A stretch of DNA of 64,000 nucleotides from an uncultured Acetobacteraceae bacterium (GCA_903907955.1 CAIVPZ010000010.1:16451-80450); one strand, 5' to 3'. Shown: positions 46,954 to 58,392, counted from the first letter of the stretch. Made by a program: numbers and translations. The notes: generated from the sequence alone by a model not told the origin.

Positions 46954-48480
46954 ATGACGCCGCTCGCCGCCCTGATCGATACCGACCGCGCCGCCGACCC
47001 CGAGTCCCGCTGGCCGCGGGTCATGGTGGATGCCGACACCTGGCTCGACATCGCCGCCCAGCTTGGCGCGGGCGGCTGGACGCTGGTGGGGCTGTGGGCG
47101 GATGGGCAGCGCGTGCACATGGCGGTCGCCGACGACGCCCCGCGGCCTGCGGTTGCGGTGGTCAGCCTCGACGCCGAGGATGGCGCCTACCCCTCCGTCG
47201 GCCGCTACCACCCGGCCGCCATCCGGCTGGAGCGGGCGCTGCGCGACCTCTGCGGTCTGCGTCCCGAGGGCATGCCCGATCCCCGGCCCTGGCTCGACCA
47301 CGGCGCCTGGGGCGTCAATGCACCGCTCGCCGGGTCGCGCGGGGAACCGGCACCGTCCGTGCCGGAAGGCTACACGTTCCTGCGCGTGGATGGGGAGGAC
47401 CTGCACGAGATTCCGGTCGGCCCCGTGCATGCCGGCGTCATCGAACCCGGGCATTTCCGCTTCACGGTTGACGGCGAGACGGTGGTGCGGCTGGAACAAC
47501 GACTCGGCTACACGCATAAGGGCCTCGAATCGCTGCTGGCGGGCAGCACCCTCGACCACGCCGCCCGCCTGGCCGGCCGCGCCTCCGGCGACAGCACCGT
47601 CGCCTGGGCGCTCGCCTTCGCCCACGCGGCGGAGGCGGCCTGCGGCGTCGCGCCACCGCCGCGCGCGGTGTGGCTGCGCGCGCTGATGGCCGAACTGGAG
47701 CGGATGGCCAACCATTTCGGCGATGTCGGCGGGGTGTGCAATGATGCCTCCTTCGGCATCCTCAACGCCCATTGCGGCGTGCTGCGCGAGCGCGTGCTGC
47801 GCGCGGCTGCCTCCTGCTTCGGCCACCGGCTGATGATGGACCGCGTCGTCCCCGGCGGCGTCGCGGTGGACCTGGAGGATTCCGGCATCATCACCCTGCG
47901 CGGCCTGCTGAAGGAAATACACAGGCGCCTGCCGCAGATCGCCGAGCTGTACGACCAGACCACCTCGCTGCAGGACCGCACCGTCAGCACCGGCATCCTG
48001 CGTCCCGCTTTGGCGCAGCGTTTCGGCGCCGGCGGCCATGTCGGCCGCGCGTCCGGCCGCGACTTCGACACACGGCGCGACCTGCCCTACCCGCCCTATG
48101 AACAGTTGCGCTTCACCGTGCCGGTGCAGACCGAGGGCGACGTCAACGCCCGGGTCTGGGTGCGCATCCGCGAAATCGACCAGTGCGTCGGGATGATCGA
48201 ACAGATGCTCGCCCTGCTGCCGGACAGCCCCATCCGCGTGCCGGTCGATGCCGCAGCCGGCGCGCTGCGCGAAGGCATGGCGATGGTGGAATCGTTCCGC
48301 GGCGATGTGCTGGTCTGGCTGCGCCTGGATGCGTCCGGCACGGTCGCCCGCTGCCATCTGCGCGACCCGTCCTGGTTCCAGTGGCCGCTGCTGGAGGCCG
48401 CGATCGAGGGCAACATCGTTGCCGACTTCCCGATCTGCAACAAATCGTTCAACTGCTCCTATTCGGGGCACGACCTGTAA
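46954..48480 (+). CDS. hyfG: HyfG-like NuoC-NuoD fusion subunit lacking NiFe ligands
   Basis: Large catalytic-type subunit, 508 residues: an N-terminal NuoC/HycE-like domain (about 1-165) and a NuoD/hydrogenase large-subunit domain (about 170-508). IPVGPVHAGVIEPGHFRF, RLGYTHKGLESLLAG and ERMANHFGDVGGVCNDASF place it in the HyfG/HycE family. The site that should read CGIC is RASGDS (residues 209-214), and the C-terminal DPCxxC is replaced by ICNKSFNCSYSGHDL. It therefore cannot bind a NiFe centre in the normal way and is best called an Ehr (energy-converting hydrogenase-related) subunit. It is about 60 residues shorter than HycE. Confidence 0.87.
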   Translation: MTPLAALIDTDRAADPESRWPRVMVDADTWLDIAAQLGAGGWTLVGLWADGQRVHMAVADDAPRPAVAVVSLDAEDGAYPSVGRYHPAAIRLERALRDLCGLRPEGMPDPRPWLDHGAWGVNAPLAGSRGEPAPSVPEGYTFLRVDGEDLHEIPVGPVHAGVIEPGHFRFTVDGETVVRLEQRLGYTHKGLESLLAGSTLDHAARLAGRASGDSTVAWALAFAHAAEAACGVAPPPRAVWLRALMAELERMANHFGDVGGVCNDASFGILNAHCGVLRERVLRAAASCFGHRLMMDRVVPGGVAVDLEDSGIITLRGLLKEIHRRLPQIAELYDQTTSLQDRTVSTGILRPALAQRFGAGGHVGRASGRDFDTRRDLPYPPYEQLRFTVPVQTEGDVNARVWVRIREIDQCVGMIEQMLALLPDSPIRVPVDAAAGALREGMAMVESFRGDVLVWLRLDASGTVARCHLRDPSWFQWPLLEAAIEGNIVADFPICNKSFNCSYSGHDL

Positions 48481-48989
48481 TGCGCAGGATTCTGCTGGAA
48501 AGCCTGCTGCGCCGTCCGGTCACCGATGCGGCGCCGAAGCTGGACGATGCCGAACTCGCCGCGCTTGCCGCGCGCATCGACGTCGCCGCCCGCCGCCGCC
48601 TCGGCCGCAGCCTGGCGATCCGCGAAGTCGATGCCGGCTCCTGCAACGGCTGCGAGCTGGAAATCAACGCTTTGCAGAACGCGGTGTACGACCTGGAGCG
48701 TTTCGGCCTGCGCTTCGTCGCCTCGCCGCGGCATGCCGACGTGCTGATGGTCACCGGGCCGGTGACGAAGAACATGCGCATCGCCCTGGAACGCACCTAC
48801 GAGGCCACGCCGGCACCGAAATGGGTGGTGGCGGTGGGCGACTGCGCGGTCAGCGGCGGACTGTTCGCCGGCAGCTATGCCTGTGTCGGCCCGGCCTCTG
48901 CGGTGGTGCCGGTGTCGCTGGCCATCCCGGGCTGCCCGCCGACGCCGACGGCGATGTTGAAGGGGCTGCTGACCCTGCTGCGGAGCTGA
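48480..48989 (+). CDS. hyfI: HyfI-like small subunit (NuoB-type [4Fe-4S])
   Basis: A 169-residue NuoB/HycG-type subunit. The four ligands of the N2-like [4Fe-4S] cluster are all present: Cys55 and Cys58 (GSCNGCELEINAL), Cys122 (VGDCAVSGGLF) and Cys152 (IPGCPPTPTAML). Electron transfer to or from the quinone-like pocket of HyfG is thus preserved even though the NiFe site is lost. The ATG uses the last A of the hyfG TAA. It ends at 48989, directly against the convergent repA-like stop. No HyfA/HyfH ferredoxin-type subunit is encoded, so the electron partner is unknown. Confidence 0.9.
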   Translation: MRRILLESLLRRPVTDAAPKLDDAELAALAARIDVAARRRLGRSLAIREVDAGSCNGCELEINALQNAVYDLERFGLRFVASPRHADVLMVTGPVTKNMRIALERTYEATPAPKWVVAVGDCAVSGGLFAGSYACVGPASAVVPVSLAIPGCPPTPTAMLKGLLTLLRS

Positions 48990-50276
48990 TCAGCGCCAGG
49001 CCGGCGCCGGCACCTTCTTCACCCGGCTCGCCACTTCCTCGAACTCGTCGAGATTCGATTCCCACCAATCGTCGATCAGGTCGCGATTGGCGGCGGCCCA
49101 GGCCGCCACGCGGTCGAAATCGCGCTGATAAAGCCCGCCGGCGATCTGCAGCGCCACCGGCTCCAGCGCGATGACGGTGCAGGAATCCGGGTCGTAGCGT
49201 CCGCCCGGCGTGACCTCGATGACGACATTGTCGCGCCCGTTGGCGCGTTGCAGCCACACCACCTGCGGCAGCCCGGTCAGGTGCGACTTGAGGCTCACGG
49301 TCTGGCGGGTGATCTGCCGCGGCCTGGCCGGGGAGACCGGCACGGCAACCGGCGCGGCGACGGGCGCGGGCACCGGCGCAGGCCGCGAATTCAGCTCGGC
49401 CTCAAGTTCCGCCTGCAACGCTGCGGCGTCCGGTTGCAGCGGCTCCGGCGGCGGTGGTTCGGCCGGCAGCGGCGTCTCGATTCGGGCCGGCGTGGCGGTA
49501 CGGCGCAACACCACCGCGTCGTCGCGCAGCACCGAGGCGAAATACGGCCAGACCTGGCGGACCTGCTCCAGCGCCTGCTCGGCGCCGGTGCGGAATTCGG
49601 CGGGAGACTGCGAGACGCTGCCAAACCGGCCGCGCAGATCCTCCCAGCCCACGATCGTTGCCCGTGACGTGCCGGCCTCCGGCAGGGCGCTGGCGAGCCA
49701 GGCATACAGGTCAAACGCCAGCGTCGAATCGGCCAGCGCGGTCAGCACGCGCGGATCGAGCGCCACTGCGTTCTCGGCCAACCCGGCCAGGAAGCGCGCC
49801 GTCATGCGGATGCTGGACCGCCACACCGGCTCGGTGGCCCGCGACCGGCCGCGCGCGTCGAACACGCTCAGCGCCGGGCCGCCATCCCACGCCACCGTGA
49901 TGCGGGCGGCCAGCAGGCGGATCATCTGCTCCTGCAACTCGCGCAGCTTCGCTCCGCTGGTTTCGGTGCCGATGCGCTTCGCCACCGCGGCCGGGTCGTC
50001 GCCGATCTCGATCACGGCATCGCCGGTGCGCACGGCGATGTCAAACACGTGCATCAGCAGCAGACGCGCAAATTTCCCGGTCGGCAGGGCCGCACCATCG
50101 CCGGCCTCCATGGTAAGCACGACGCCAGCGGCCTCACGCTGCCAGACGCCCTTGCTGGGGGCACGAACCGGCAGGGCCACGCGGCAAAACGCTCGGTGGT
50201 GCCAGACAACGGCATCGGCAACTGGCGAAGTCGAGTAACCCGCCGGGATGATCGGCAGGTCGGCAGAGACATTCAT
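48990..50276 (-). CDS. Plasmid-type replication initiator RepA homologue
   Basis: A 428-residue protein resembling plasmid-encoded RepA proteins (RepA_C family) of acetic acid bacteria and relatives. Supporting segments are CRVALPVRAPSKGVWQREA near residue 32, LPTGKFARLLLMHVFDIAVR, and IEIGDDPAAVAKRIGTETSG followed by LRELQEQMIRLLAARITV. A Pro/Ala-rich linker (about 275-325) leads to an unusual C-terminal domain of about 100 residues. No partition genes or iterons are seen. The start is ATG 50276; a GTG at 50327 would add 17 residues. Its presence among housekeeping genes suggests an integrated replicon relic or a chromosomal paralogue with another role. Confidence 0.62.
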   Translation of the reverse strand: MNVSADLPIIPAGYSTSPVADAVVWHHRAFCRVALPVRAPSKGVWQREAAGVVLTMEAGDGAALPTGKFARLLLMHVFDIAVRTGDAVIEIGDDPAAVAKRIGTETSGAKLRELQEQMIRLLAARITVAWDGGPALSVFDARGRSRATEPVWRSSIRMTARFLAGLAENAVALDPRVLTALADSTLAFDLYAWLASALPEAGTSRATIVGWEDLRGRFGSVSQSPAEFRTGAEQALEQVRQVWPYFASVLRDDAVVLRRTATPARIETPLPAEPPPPEPLQPDAAALQAELEAELNSRPAPVPAPVAAPVAVPVSPARPRQITRQTVSLKSHLTGLPQVVWLQRANGRDNVVIEVTPGGRYDPDSCTVIALEPVALQIAGGLYQRDFDRVAAWAAANRDLIDDWWESNLDEFEEVASRVKKVPAPAWR

Positions 50277-50368
50277 GGGCAGGGGAACCAAAAAGTGCGG
50301 GGCGCGATGCAAACCTGGGTCTGTCACCTGGAGGTCCGGCCGAAAGGGCAGATTCTCGCGACAGTTCC

Positions 50369-50382
50369 TGACTAAATAGTCA
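50369..50382. promoter_or_regulatory. 14-bp palindrome upstream of the repA-like gene
   Basis: TGACTAAATAGTCA is perfectly symmetric and lies about 93 bases before the RepA ATG; it is a candidate operator for that gene. Confidence 0.4.
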
Positions 50383-50410
50383 CATCCGTGGAGCGGATCA
50401 AGCGGCAGGA

Positions 50411-50534
50411 AGGCCAGGGGCGCTGCCCCTGGACCCGGCCAAGGGCCGAGAGGCCGCTGGACCCCGTTACTTAAGTAATGGGTTCCGAGGGGCCACTGCC
50501 CCTTGGCCGGGTCCAGGGGCAGCGCCCCTGGCCT
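50411..50534. repeat. Intergenic palindromic element, full copy
   Basis: A 124-bp element whose outer arms are perfect 35-bp inverted repeats (50411-50445 and 50500-50534), each itself containing AGGGGCGCTGCCCCT as a nested palindrome. The centre is TTACTTAAGTAA. It could fold into a large cruciform or hairpin and may act as a terminator. Partial relatives occur at 6497, 13516, 17656 and 36045, and another full copy at 62870. It has no coding capacity, so it is MITE/REP-like. Confidence 0.85.
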
Positions 50535-50605
50535 TGCTTACTTGCTCAAGCCAAAAAATGCCCAACTCGTTTCTATATATGCAACGTTCAATGAGCAGCG
50601 GCGGG

Positions 50606-51445
50606 TCAACCGCGACGGCGCCACGTTGCCGCCAGCAGGAAGCGCCGCAGCGCCCGGGCGAGAATGATTCCCTTGCCGGTATTGGCCAGGAACGCCAGCG
50701 GCGCGAACGGCACGATCATCAAGGTGGTGCATGTGGTGGCAATCAGGCGCGGAACGAGGGCGCGCCCGTACTTGTTGATCATGGCGCGCCGGGCCTGCAC
50801 GAAGGCCGGTCCGTCATCGCCCTGGCTGCGGTGCTCCAGGTGGAAGTCCACGACATAGGCGCTGCGACCAAGCAGGTCCGCAACGATGCACATATCCGTG
50901 CCATAGAGATGGAAGCCCTGCAGATCCGACGATACTGCGAGGTTCGCCTCCGCCCGCACCACCACGAAGTTCTCGTCAAGGCTGCGGCAGCGGACCGGAA
51001 ACGGTCCGCCGACGCTCAGATCGCGGCCGTCCGGCTGGGTGATGCGCAGCGCCAGTGTGCCGTCGGCCAGCCCGCCGGCGTTGCCGAACAAGCCCCAGGA
51101 CGGATCGAGGCGATCCAGTTCGGCGATCACCGCGTCCAGCCGGTCGCGCCCGTCCGCCAGCAGCCGGATGTCCTGGTGGCAGAGGATCACGTAGCGGCCG
51201 CGCGCCGCCCGCAAGAACAGGTTGCACGCCTGGTAGGCATCGTGGGCATTGCCGCATGTGTTGTCGAGGTACAGGAACTCGCTGTCGGGGGAAACGAACC
51301 CGCCGGCGTGGAAGGATTCACGCGCGGCAGTATACTCATTGGCATCGCTGACAAGAACGCAGATGGAGTAGCGCGGACTGTCCGGGGCAGGCCCAACAGG
51401 TTCGGCCCCGGCGAAGGCTGCCTGCCTGGCTGTACGATCAGTCAA
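50606..51445 (-). CDS. GT-A type glycosyltransferase-like protein
   Basis: A 279-residue protein with SICVLVSDANEYTAARESF at the N-terminus, FLYLDNTCGNAHDAYQACNL, and RGRYVILCHQDIRLLADGRD, the HQD motif of Glyco_tranf_2_5-type enzymes in place of a DxD. FHLYGTDMCIVADLLGRSA resembles the acceptor region of the group. A hydrophobic C-terminal segment (about 240-270) may attach it to the membrane. The only upstream start is TTG 51445, without a clear ribosome binding site, so the N-terminus is uncertain. Substrate unknown; no other polysaccharide gene adjoins it. Confidence 0.7.
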   Translation of the reverse strand: MTDRTARQAAFAGAEPVGPAPDSPRYSICVLVSDANEYTAARESFHAGGFVSPDSEFLYLDNTCGNAHDAYQACNLFLRAARGRYVILCHQDIRLLADGRDRLDAVIAELDRLDPSWGLFGNAGGLADGTLALRITQPDGRDLSVGGPFPVRCRSLDENFVVVRAEANLAVSSDLQGFHLYGTDMCIVADLLGRSAYVVDFHLEHRSQGDDGPAFVQARRAMINKYGRALVPRLIATTCTTLMIVPFAPLAFLANTGKGIILARALRRFLLAATWRRRG

Positions 51446-51551
51446 TGGCTCAGAGCCTGCGAAGCAATGGAACTTGCGAAAGACTGTCCGCTGATACGAT
51501 GTTGTTTCTCCTCACGTGCCGACCACACATCAAGATGTGCCAAGGTCCATC

Positions 51552-52748
51552 TCAAATCTGCCGAACCGTATAGACCTGCTCCAGCGCCCGCACGATCTCC
51601 GCCCCGTGTTCGTGATCACGCGCTTCGAACATCACCTCCAGCTGCGCCGCCTGCACGCTGGGTGAGGCGAACAGGCGATGATGCGACACGTCGATGATGT
51701 TGCCGTTGGCACCGCCAATGCGCCCGGCGATGTCGGCCAGCACACCGGGACGGTCGGGGATTTCCAGCACCAGCCGCACCAGCCGCCCGTCGCGCAGCAG
51801 ATTGCGCAGCAGCACGTTGGCCAGGATGCGGGCATCGATGTTTCCGCCGGTGATCGGCACGCCGACCCGCCGCCCGGCGAAGCGGTCCGGGAAGGCCAGC
51901 AGCGCCGCGATGCCGACCGCCCCGGCGCCCTCGGCCACCACCTTGGCGCCCTCGGCCAGCAGCGCGATCGCTTCCTCCACCGCACGCTCGGGCACCACCA
52001 CGACGTCGGCCACATGGGCGCGGATCAGCGCCAGCGGACCCAGCCCGATGTCGCGCACGGCGATGCCCTCGGCAATGGTCGGGCCACCCACCGACACCGG
52101 CTGGCCGGCGAGGCGCTGCGCCATGGCGGCATAGGCCGCGACCTCGACGCCGATCACCTCGATCCCGGGCTTTATCGCGCAGGCCGCCACCGCGCAGCCG
52201 GCGATCAGGCCGCCGCCGCCGATCGGCACCACCAGCGTATCCAGGTCCGGCATGTCGGCCAGCATTTCCAGCGCCAGCGTGCCCTGCCCCGCCATCACCG
52301 CGGCATCGTCGTAGGGATGCACGAACACCAGGCCTTCCTGCGCGGCCAGTGCATGGGCGTGCCCGGCCGCCTCGGCGAGGGTTTCGCCGTGCAGCACCAC
52401 CCTGCCCCCCCAGGCGCGGGTGCGCGACACCTTGGTCAGCGGCGTGTGCCCCGGCATCACGATCACCGCGTTGATGCCCAGAAGGTGCGCGTGCCGTGCC
52501 ACTGCCTGCGCGTGATTGCCGGCCGACATGGCGATCACGCCGGCGGCGCGCTCGGCCTCGGTCAGCAGCGCCAGGCGGTTGGCCGCCCCGCGCTCCTTGA
52601 AGGCGCCGGTCGCCTGCAGGTTTTCCAGCTTCAGGGTCACCCGGGCACCGGTCGCCTGCGAAATCACGTCGCACGGCACCATGGGCGTGCGCATCACCCG
52701 GCCGGCGATGCGGTCGGCAGCCGCGCGAACGTCGACCAGCCCGATCAA
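51552..52748 (-). CDS. ilvA: Threonine ammonia-lyase
   Basis: PLP enzyme deaminating threonine to 2-oxobutyrate for isoleucine synthesis. The 398 residues include the PLP lysine in LQATGAFKERGAANRLALL, substrate loop SAGNHAQAVARHA, VPIGGGGLIAGCAVA (phosphate cup), and a C-terminal ACT domain (VRLVLEIPDRPGVLADIAG) suggesting effector control. It is the short form typical of alphaproteobacteria. The start is TTG 52748, which lies inside the first of three tandem 17-base repeats; no ATG or GTG start is available without losing conserved sequence. Confidence 0.9.
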   Translation of the reverse strand: MIGLVDVRAAADRIAGRVMRTPMVPCDVISQATGARVTLKLENLQATGAFKERGAANRLALLTEAERAAGVIAMSAGNHAQAVARHAHLLGINAVIVMPGHTPLTKVSRTRAWGGRVVLHGETLAEAAGHAHALAAQEGLVFVHPYDDAAVMAGQGTLALEMLADMPDLDTLVVPIGGGGLIAGCAVAACAIKPGIEVIGVEVAAYAAMAQRLAGQPVSVGGPTIAEGIAVRDIGLGPLALIRAHVADVVVVPERAVEEAIALLAEGAKVVAEGAGAVGIAALLAFPDRFAGRRVGVPITGGNIDARILANVLLRNLLRDGRLVRLVLEIPDRPGVLADIAGRIGGANGNIIDVSHHRLFASPSVQAAQLEVMFEARDHEHGAEIVRALEQVYTVRQI

Positions 52749-52782
52749 GGGGGCAGCCCGATCAAGGAGCCAGCCCGATCAA
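52737..52782. repeat. Three tandem copies of a 17-base unit between greA and ilvA
   Basis: CAGCCCGATCAA occurs at 52737, 52754 and 52771 with 5-base variable spacers, giving a 17-base period. On the ilvA strand each copy offers TTGATCGGGCTG, so each has a TTG in a different frame; the first in sequence is the ilvA start. A change in copy number would alter the ilvA leader. Confidence 0.8.
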
Positions 52783-52786
52783 CGGG

Positions 52787-53260
52787 CTACCGGAACTGGA
52801 CGGAGAGGATCTCGTAGGTCCGGTCGCCGCCGGGGGCCGGCACCGAGATGGTGTCGCCCACCTTCCGGCCGATCAGTGCCTTGGCCAGCGGCGAGGAAAC
52901 CGACAGCCGCGCCGCCTTGATGTCGGCTTCATGCACGCCGACGATCTGGTAGGTCGCCTCCCGCTCGGTCTCCTCGTCCACCACCTTGACGTGGGCACCG
53001 AACTTAACCTGGTCGCCCGACAGCAAGGACGGGTCGATCACCTCAACCGCCGAGACGATTTCCTCGAGCTCGGCGATCCGCCCCTCGATGAAGCTCTGCC
53101 GTTCGCGGGCGGCGTGGTACTCGGCGTTTTCGCTGAGGTCGCCATGGGTGCGTGCCTCGGCGATGGCACGGATCACCGACGGTCGTTCGACCGATTTGAG
53201 CGTTTTCAGCTCCTCTTCCAACCGCAGCAGGCCGGGGGCGGTCATCGGGAACTTCTGCAC
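52787..53260 (-). CDS. greA: Transcription elongation factor GreA
   Basis: Rescues backtracked RNA polymerase by stimulating cleavage of the nascent RNA. At 157 residues it has the N-terminal coiled coil with GDLSENAEYHAARERQSF (the acidic tip Asp and Glu) and the C-terminal FKBP-like domain (VKFGAHVKVVDEETEREATY, PLAKALIGRKVGDTISVPAP). GTG 53260 follows GAGG nine bases upstream. It lies between carB and ilvA on the same strand. Confidence 0.96.
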   Translation of the reverse strand: MQKFPMTAPGLLRLEEELKTLKSVERPSVIRAIAEARTHGDLSENAEYHAARERQSFIEGRIAELEEIVSAVEVIDPSLLSGDQVKFGAHVKVVDEETEREATYQIVGVHEADIKAARLSVSSPLAKALIGRKVGDTISVPAPGGDRTYEILSVQFR

Positions 53261-53366
53261 GTCGTGGAACCTCGATCAGCAAGGTTATACGGTTATCGGC
53301 ACGACTTTGCGCGGTGTCCGGCACCACACCGGCGCCACCAACGCCCCCGCCGCTTCCCTGTTCACG

Positions 53367-53398
53367 GAAAACCCCCCGCACTCACGCGCAGAGGGGTC
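53367..53398 (-). terminator. Probable terminator after carB
   Basis: On the minus strand ACCCCTCTGCGC, a short loop, and GTGCGGGGGG form an imperfect GC stem followed by TTTT, about 30 bases after the carB stop. Confidence 0.45.
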
Positions 53399-53425
53399 CC
53401 CACGAATCCCGGCCCGCGACAGGGC

Positions 53426-56668
<3,243 letters not shown>

Positions 56669-56681
56669 GGCTGGGGTCCGA

Positions 56682-56975
56682 TCAGGTCGGTGGCGCGGGC
56701 AGATCGCGGGCGCGGGCGACGCCTTGCGGCGTAGGATGCAGGCGCCAGTGGCATTGCAGGGCGCCTTCGGGCAGCACGACAGGCGCATGGATCAGCCCGG
56801 CGGCGAGGGCCTGTGCCACGGCTTCGTGGAAGGCGGCGGGATCGAGCCTGGTGCCGACGATGTCCTGCACACGAAGAAAACCTTCCTCGGCATTGGCAGC
56901 GGTCAGCGGATGGCGCCAGGCAATGCGCAGGAGGCTTGCCATATTGAAGGTGTTTGTCGGGTTATTCGCTGGCAT
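56682..56975 (-). CDS. Small protein of unknown function between carA and carB
   Basis: A 97-residue basic protein, not recognised. An internal Met at residue 12 ([20 protein letters not shown]) may be the real start. The middle reads as an amphipathic helical domain ([20 protein letters not shown]) with a strand-rich end ([14 protein letters not shown]). It sits 13 bases upstream of carB and 22 downstream of the carA stop, so it is co-transcribed with both. The winged-helix-like layout is only an impression. Codon use agrees with the neighbours. Confidence 0.55.
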   Translation of the reverse strand: MPANNPTNTFNMASLLRIAWRHPLTAANAEEGFLRVQDIVGTRLDPAAFHEAVAQALAAGLIHAPVVLPEGALQCHWRLHPTPQGVARARDLPAPPT

Positions 56976-56997
56976 CGCTACAACGCGATAAACGCCT

Positions 56998-58380
56998 TCA
57001 GCCTGCCCGTTCCATCATCCCGACAAACCGCCGGAACAGATAATGGCTGTCGCTCGGCCCCGGACTCGCCTCCGGGTGGTACTGCACCGAGAACACCGGC
57101 CGGTCGTCGCAGGCGATGCCCTCGTTGCTGCCGTCGAACAGCGACACATGCGTCACCCGCACCCCGGCCGGCAGTGATTTCTCATCCACCGCAAAGCCGT
57201 GGTTCTGGCTGGTGATCTCCACCCGCCCGGTGGACAAATCCTTCACCGGCTGGTTCGCCCCGCGATGCCCCCGGTTCAGCTTGTAGGTGCGTGCCCCCAG
57301 CGCCAGCGCCAGCAACTGGTGCCCCAGGCAGATGCCGAACACCGGCTTGCCGGCATCCAGCACGCCGCTTATCGCCGGTACCGCATACGCCCCCGTCGCC
57401 GCCGGGTCGCCCGGGCCGTTCGACAGAAACACCCCGTCGGGGGCATGGCGCAATATGTCCTCGGCGGAAGCGGTCGCCGGCACCACCGTCACCCGGCAGC
57501 CGGCATCGGCCAGACAGCGCAGGATGTTGCGCTTGGCGCCGTAATCCACCGCCACCACGTGATGCCGCGGCGCGGTCTGCTGGCCATGCCCCGCCGGCCA
57601 GGACCAGCACGTCTCGTCCCAGGAATAGCTCTGCGTACAAGAAACCTGCCGAGCCAGGTCCATCCCCTCCAGCCCCGGCCAGCCACGCGCCTGGGCGACA
57701 AGAACAGAAATGTCGAACCGGCCGTCCGCCGGGAAGGCCAGCACCCCGTTCGGCGCCCCGCCGTCGCGGATGCGCACCGTCAGCGCGCGGGTGTCGATGC
57801 CGCCCACCCCGGTGACGCCCTGGGCGCGCAGCCAGGAAGCGAGATGCTCGGCCGCCCGCCAGTTGCTCGGCTCGGTGATGTCCTGCTTCACCACCACCCC
57901 CCGCGCGGCGATGGTGGTCGCCTCCACATCTTCGGGGTTCACCCCGACATTGCCGATATGCGGGAAGGTGAAGGTGATGATCTGCCCGGCATAGGAGGGG
58001 TCGGTCAGCGTCTCCTGGTAGCCGGTCATGCCGGTGTTGAAGCACACCTCGCCAACCGGCGACTCGACGGTGGGAGCGCCGAAGCCGCGCCCCCAGAACA
58101 CGGTGCCATCCCCCAGCACGAGGGCGGCGGTTGCGCCGGCTGGCGGCTCGGTCGGGTTCGGCATGGCGGCCCTCGCGGTGTCGGTGGCGGTGTCGGGCCG
58201 GCCGGCGCCGGCAATGGCATCGAGCGGAAAGCCGGTGGCCTGGATCAGTGCCGGCCAGTGTCGGGCCGGGAAACTGCGGCTCTGCCGCCATTTGCGCACC
58301 GCCTCGGTGCCGACGCCGAGCAGCCGCGCAGCTGCCTCCGCGCCGCCCAGACGGTCGATGATCTCGTCCACGCTTGCCAT
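56998..58380 (-). CDS. carA: Carbamoyl-phosphate synthase small subunit with N-terminal HTH domain
   Basis: Glutaminase subunit of CarAB. Normal CarA begins at residue 73 (MPNPTEPPAG, then TAALVLGDGTVFWGRGFG) and runs through CFNTGMTGYQETLTDPSYAG, the nucleophile Cys351 in GICLGHQLLALALG, and the triad His in QYHPEASPGP. Residues 1-72 form an extra domain: SVDEIIDRLGGAEAAARLLG then VGTEAVRKWRQS, a YdaS/Cro-like helix-turn-helix. There is no stop between the two parts. ATG 58380 opens the fusion; ATG 58164 could give plain CarA. Two palindromes upstream suggest the HTH part may bind its own promoter region. Confidence 0.9.
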   Translation of the reverse strand: MASVDEIIDRLGGAEAAARLLGVGTEAVRKWRQSRSFPARHWPALIQATGFPLDAIAGAGRPDTATDTARAAMPNPTEPPAGATAALVLGDGTVFWGRGFGAPTVESPVGEVCFNTGMTGYQETLTDPSYAGQIITFTFPHIGNVGVNPEDVEATTIAARGVVVKQDITEPSNWRAAEHLASWLRAQGVTGVGGIDTRALTVRIRDGGAPNGVLAFPADGRFDISVLVAQARGWPGLEGMDLARQVSCTQSYSWDETCWSWPAGHGQQTAPRHHVVAVDYGAKRNILRCLADAGCRVTVVPATASAEDILRHAPDGVFLSNGPGDPAATGAYAVPAISGVLDAGKPVFGICLGHQLLALALGARTYKLNRGHRGANQPVKDLSTGRVEITSQNHGFAVDEKSLPAGVRVTHVSLFDGSNEGIACDDRPVFSVQYHPEASPGPSDSHYLFRRFVGMMERAG

Positions 58381-58392
58381 GGCGGCACTTTA

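Noticed and set aside
46954..48480. Naming the hyf cluster a hydrogenase-4 that makes or uses H2
   Set aside because: The CGIC and DPCxxC ligand motifs are absent from the large subunit.
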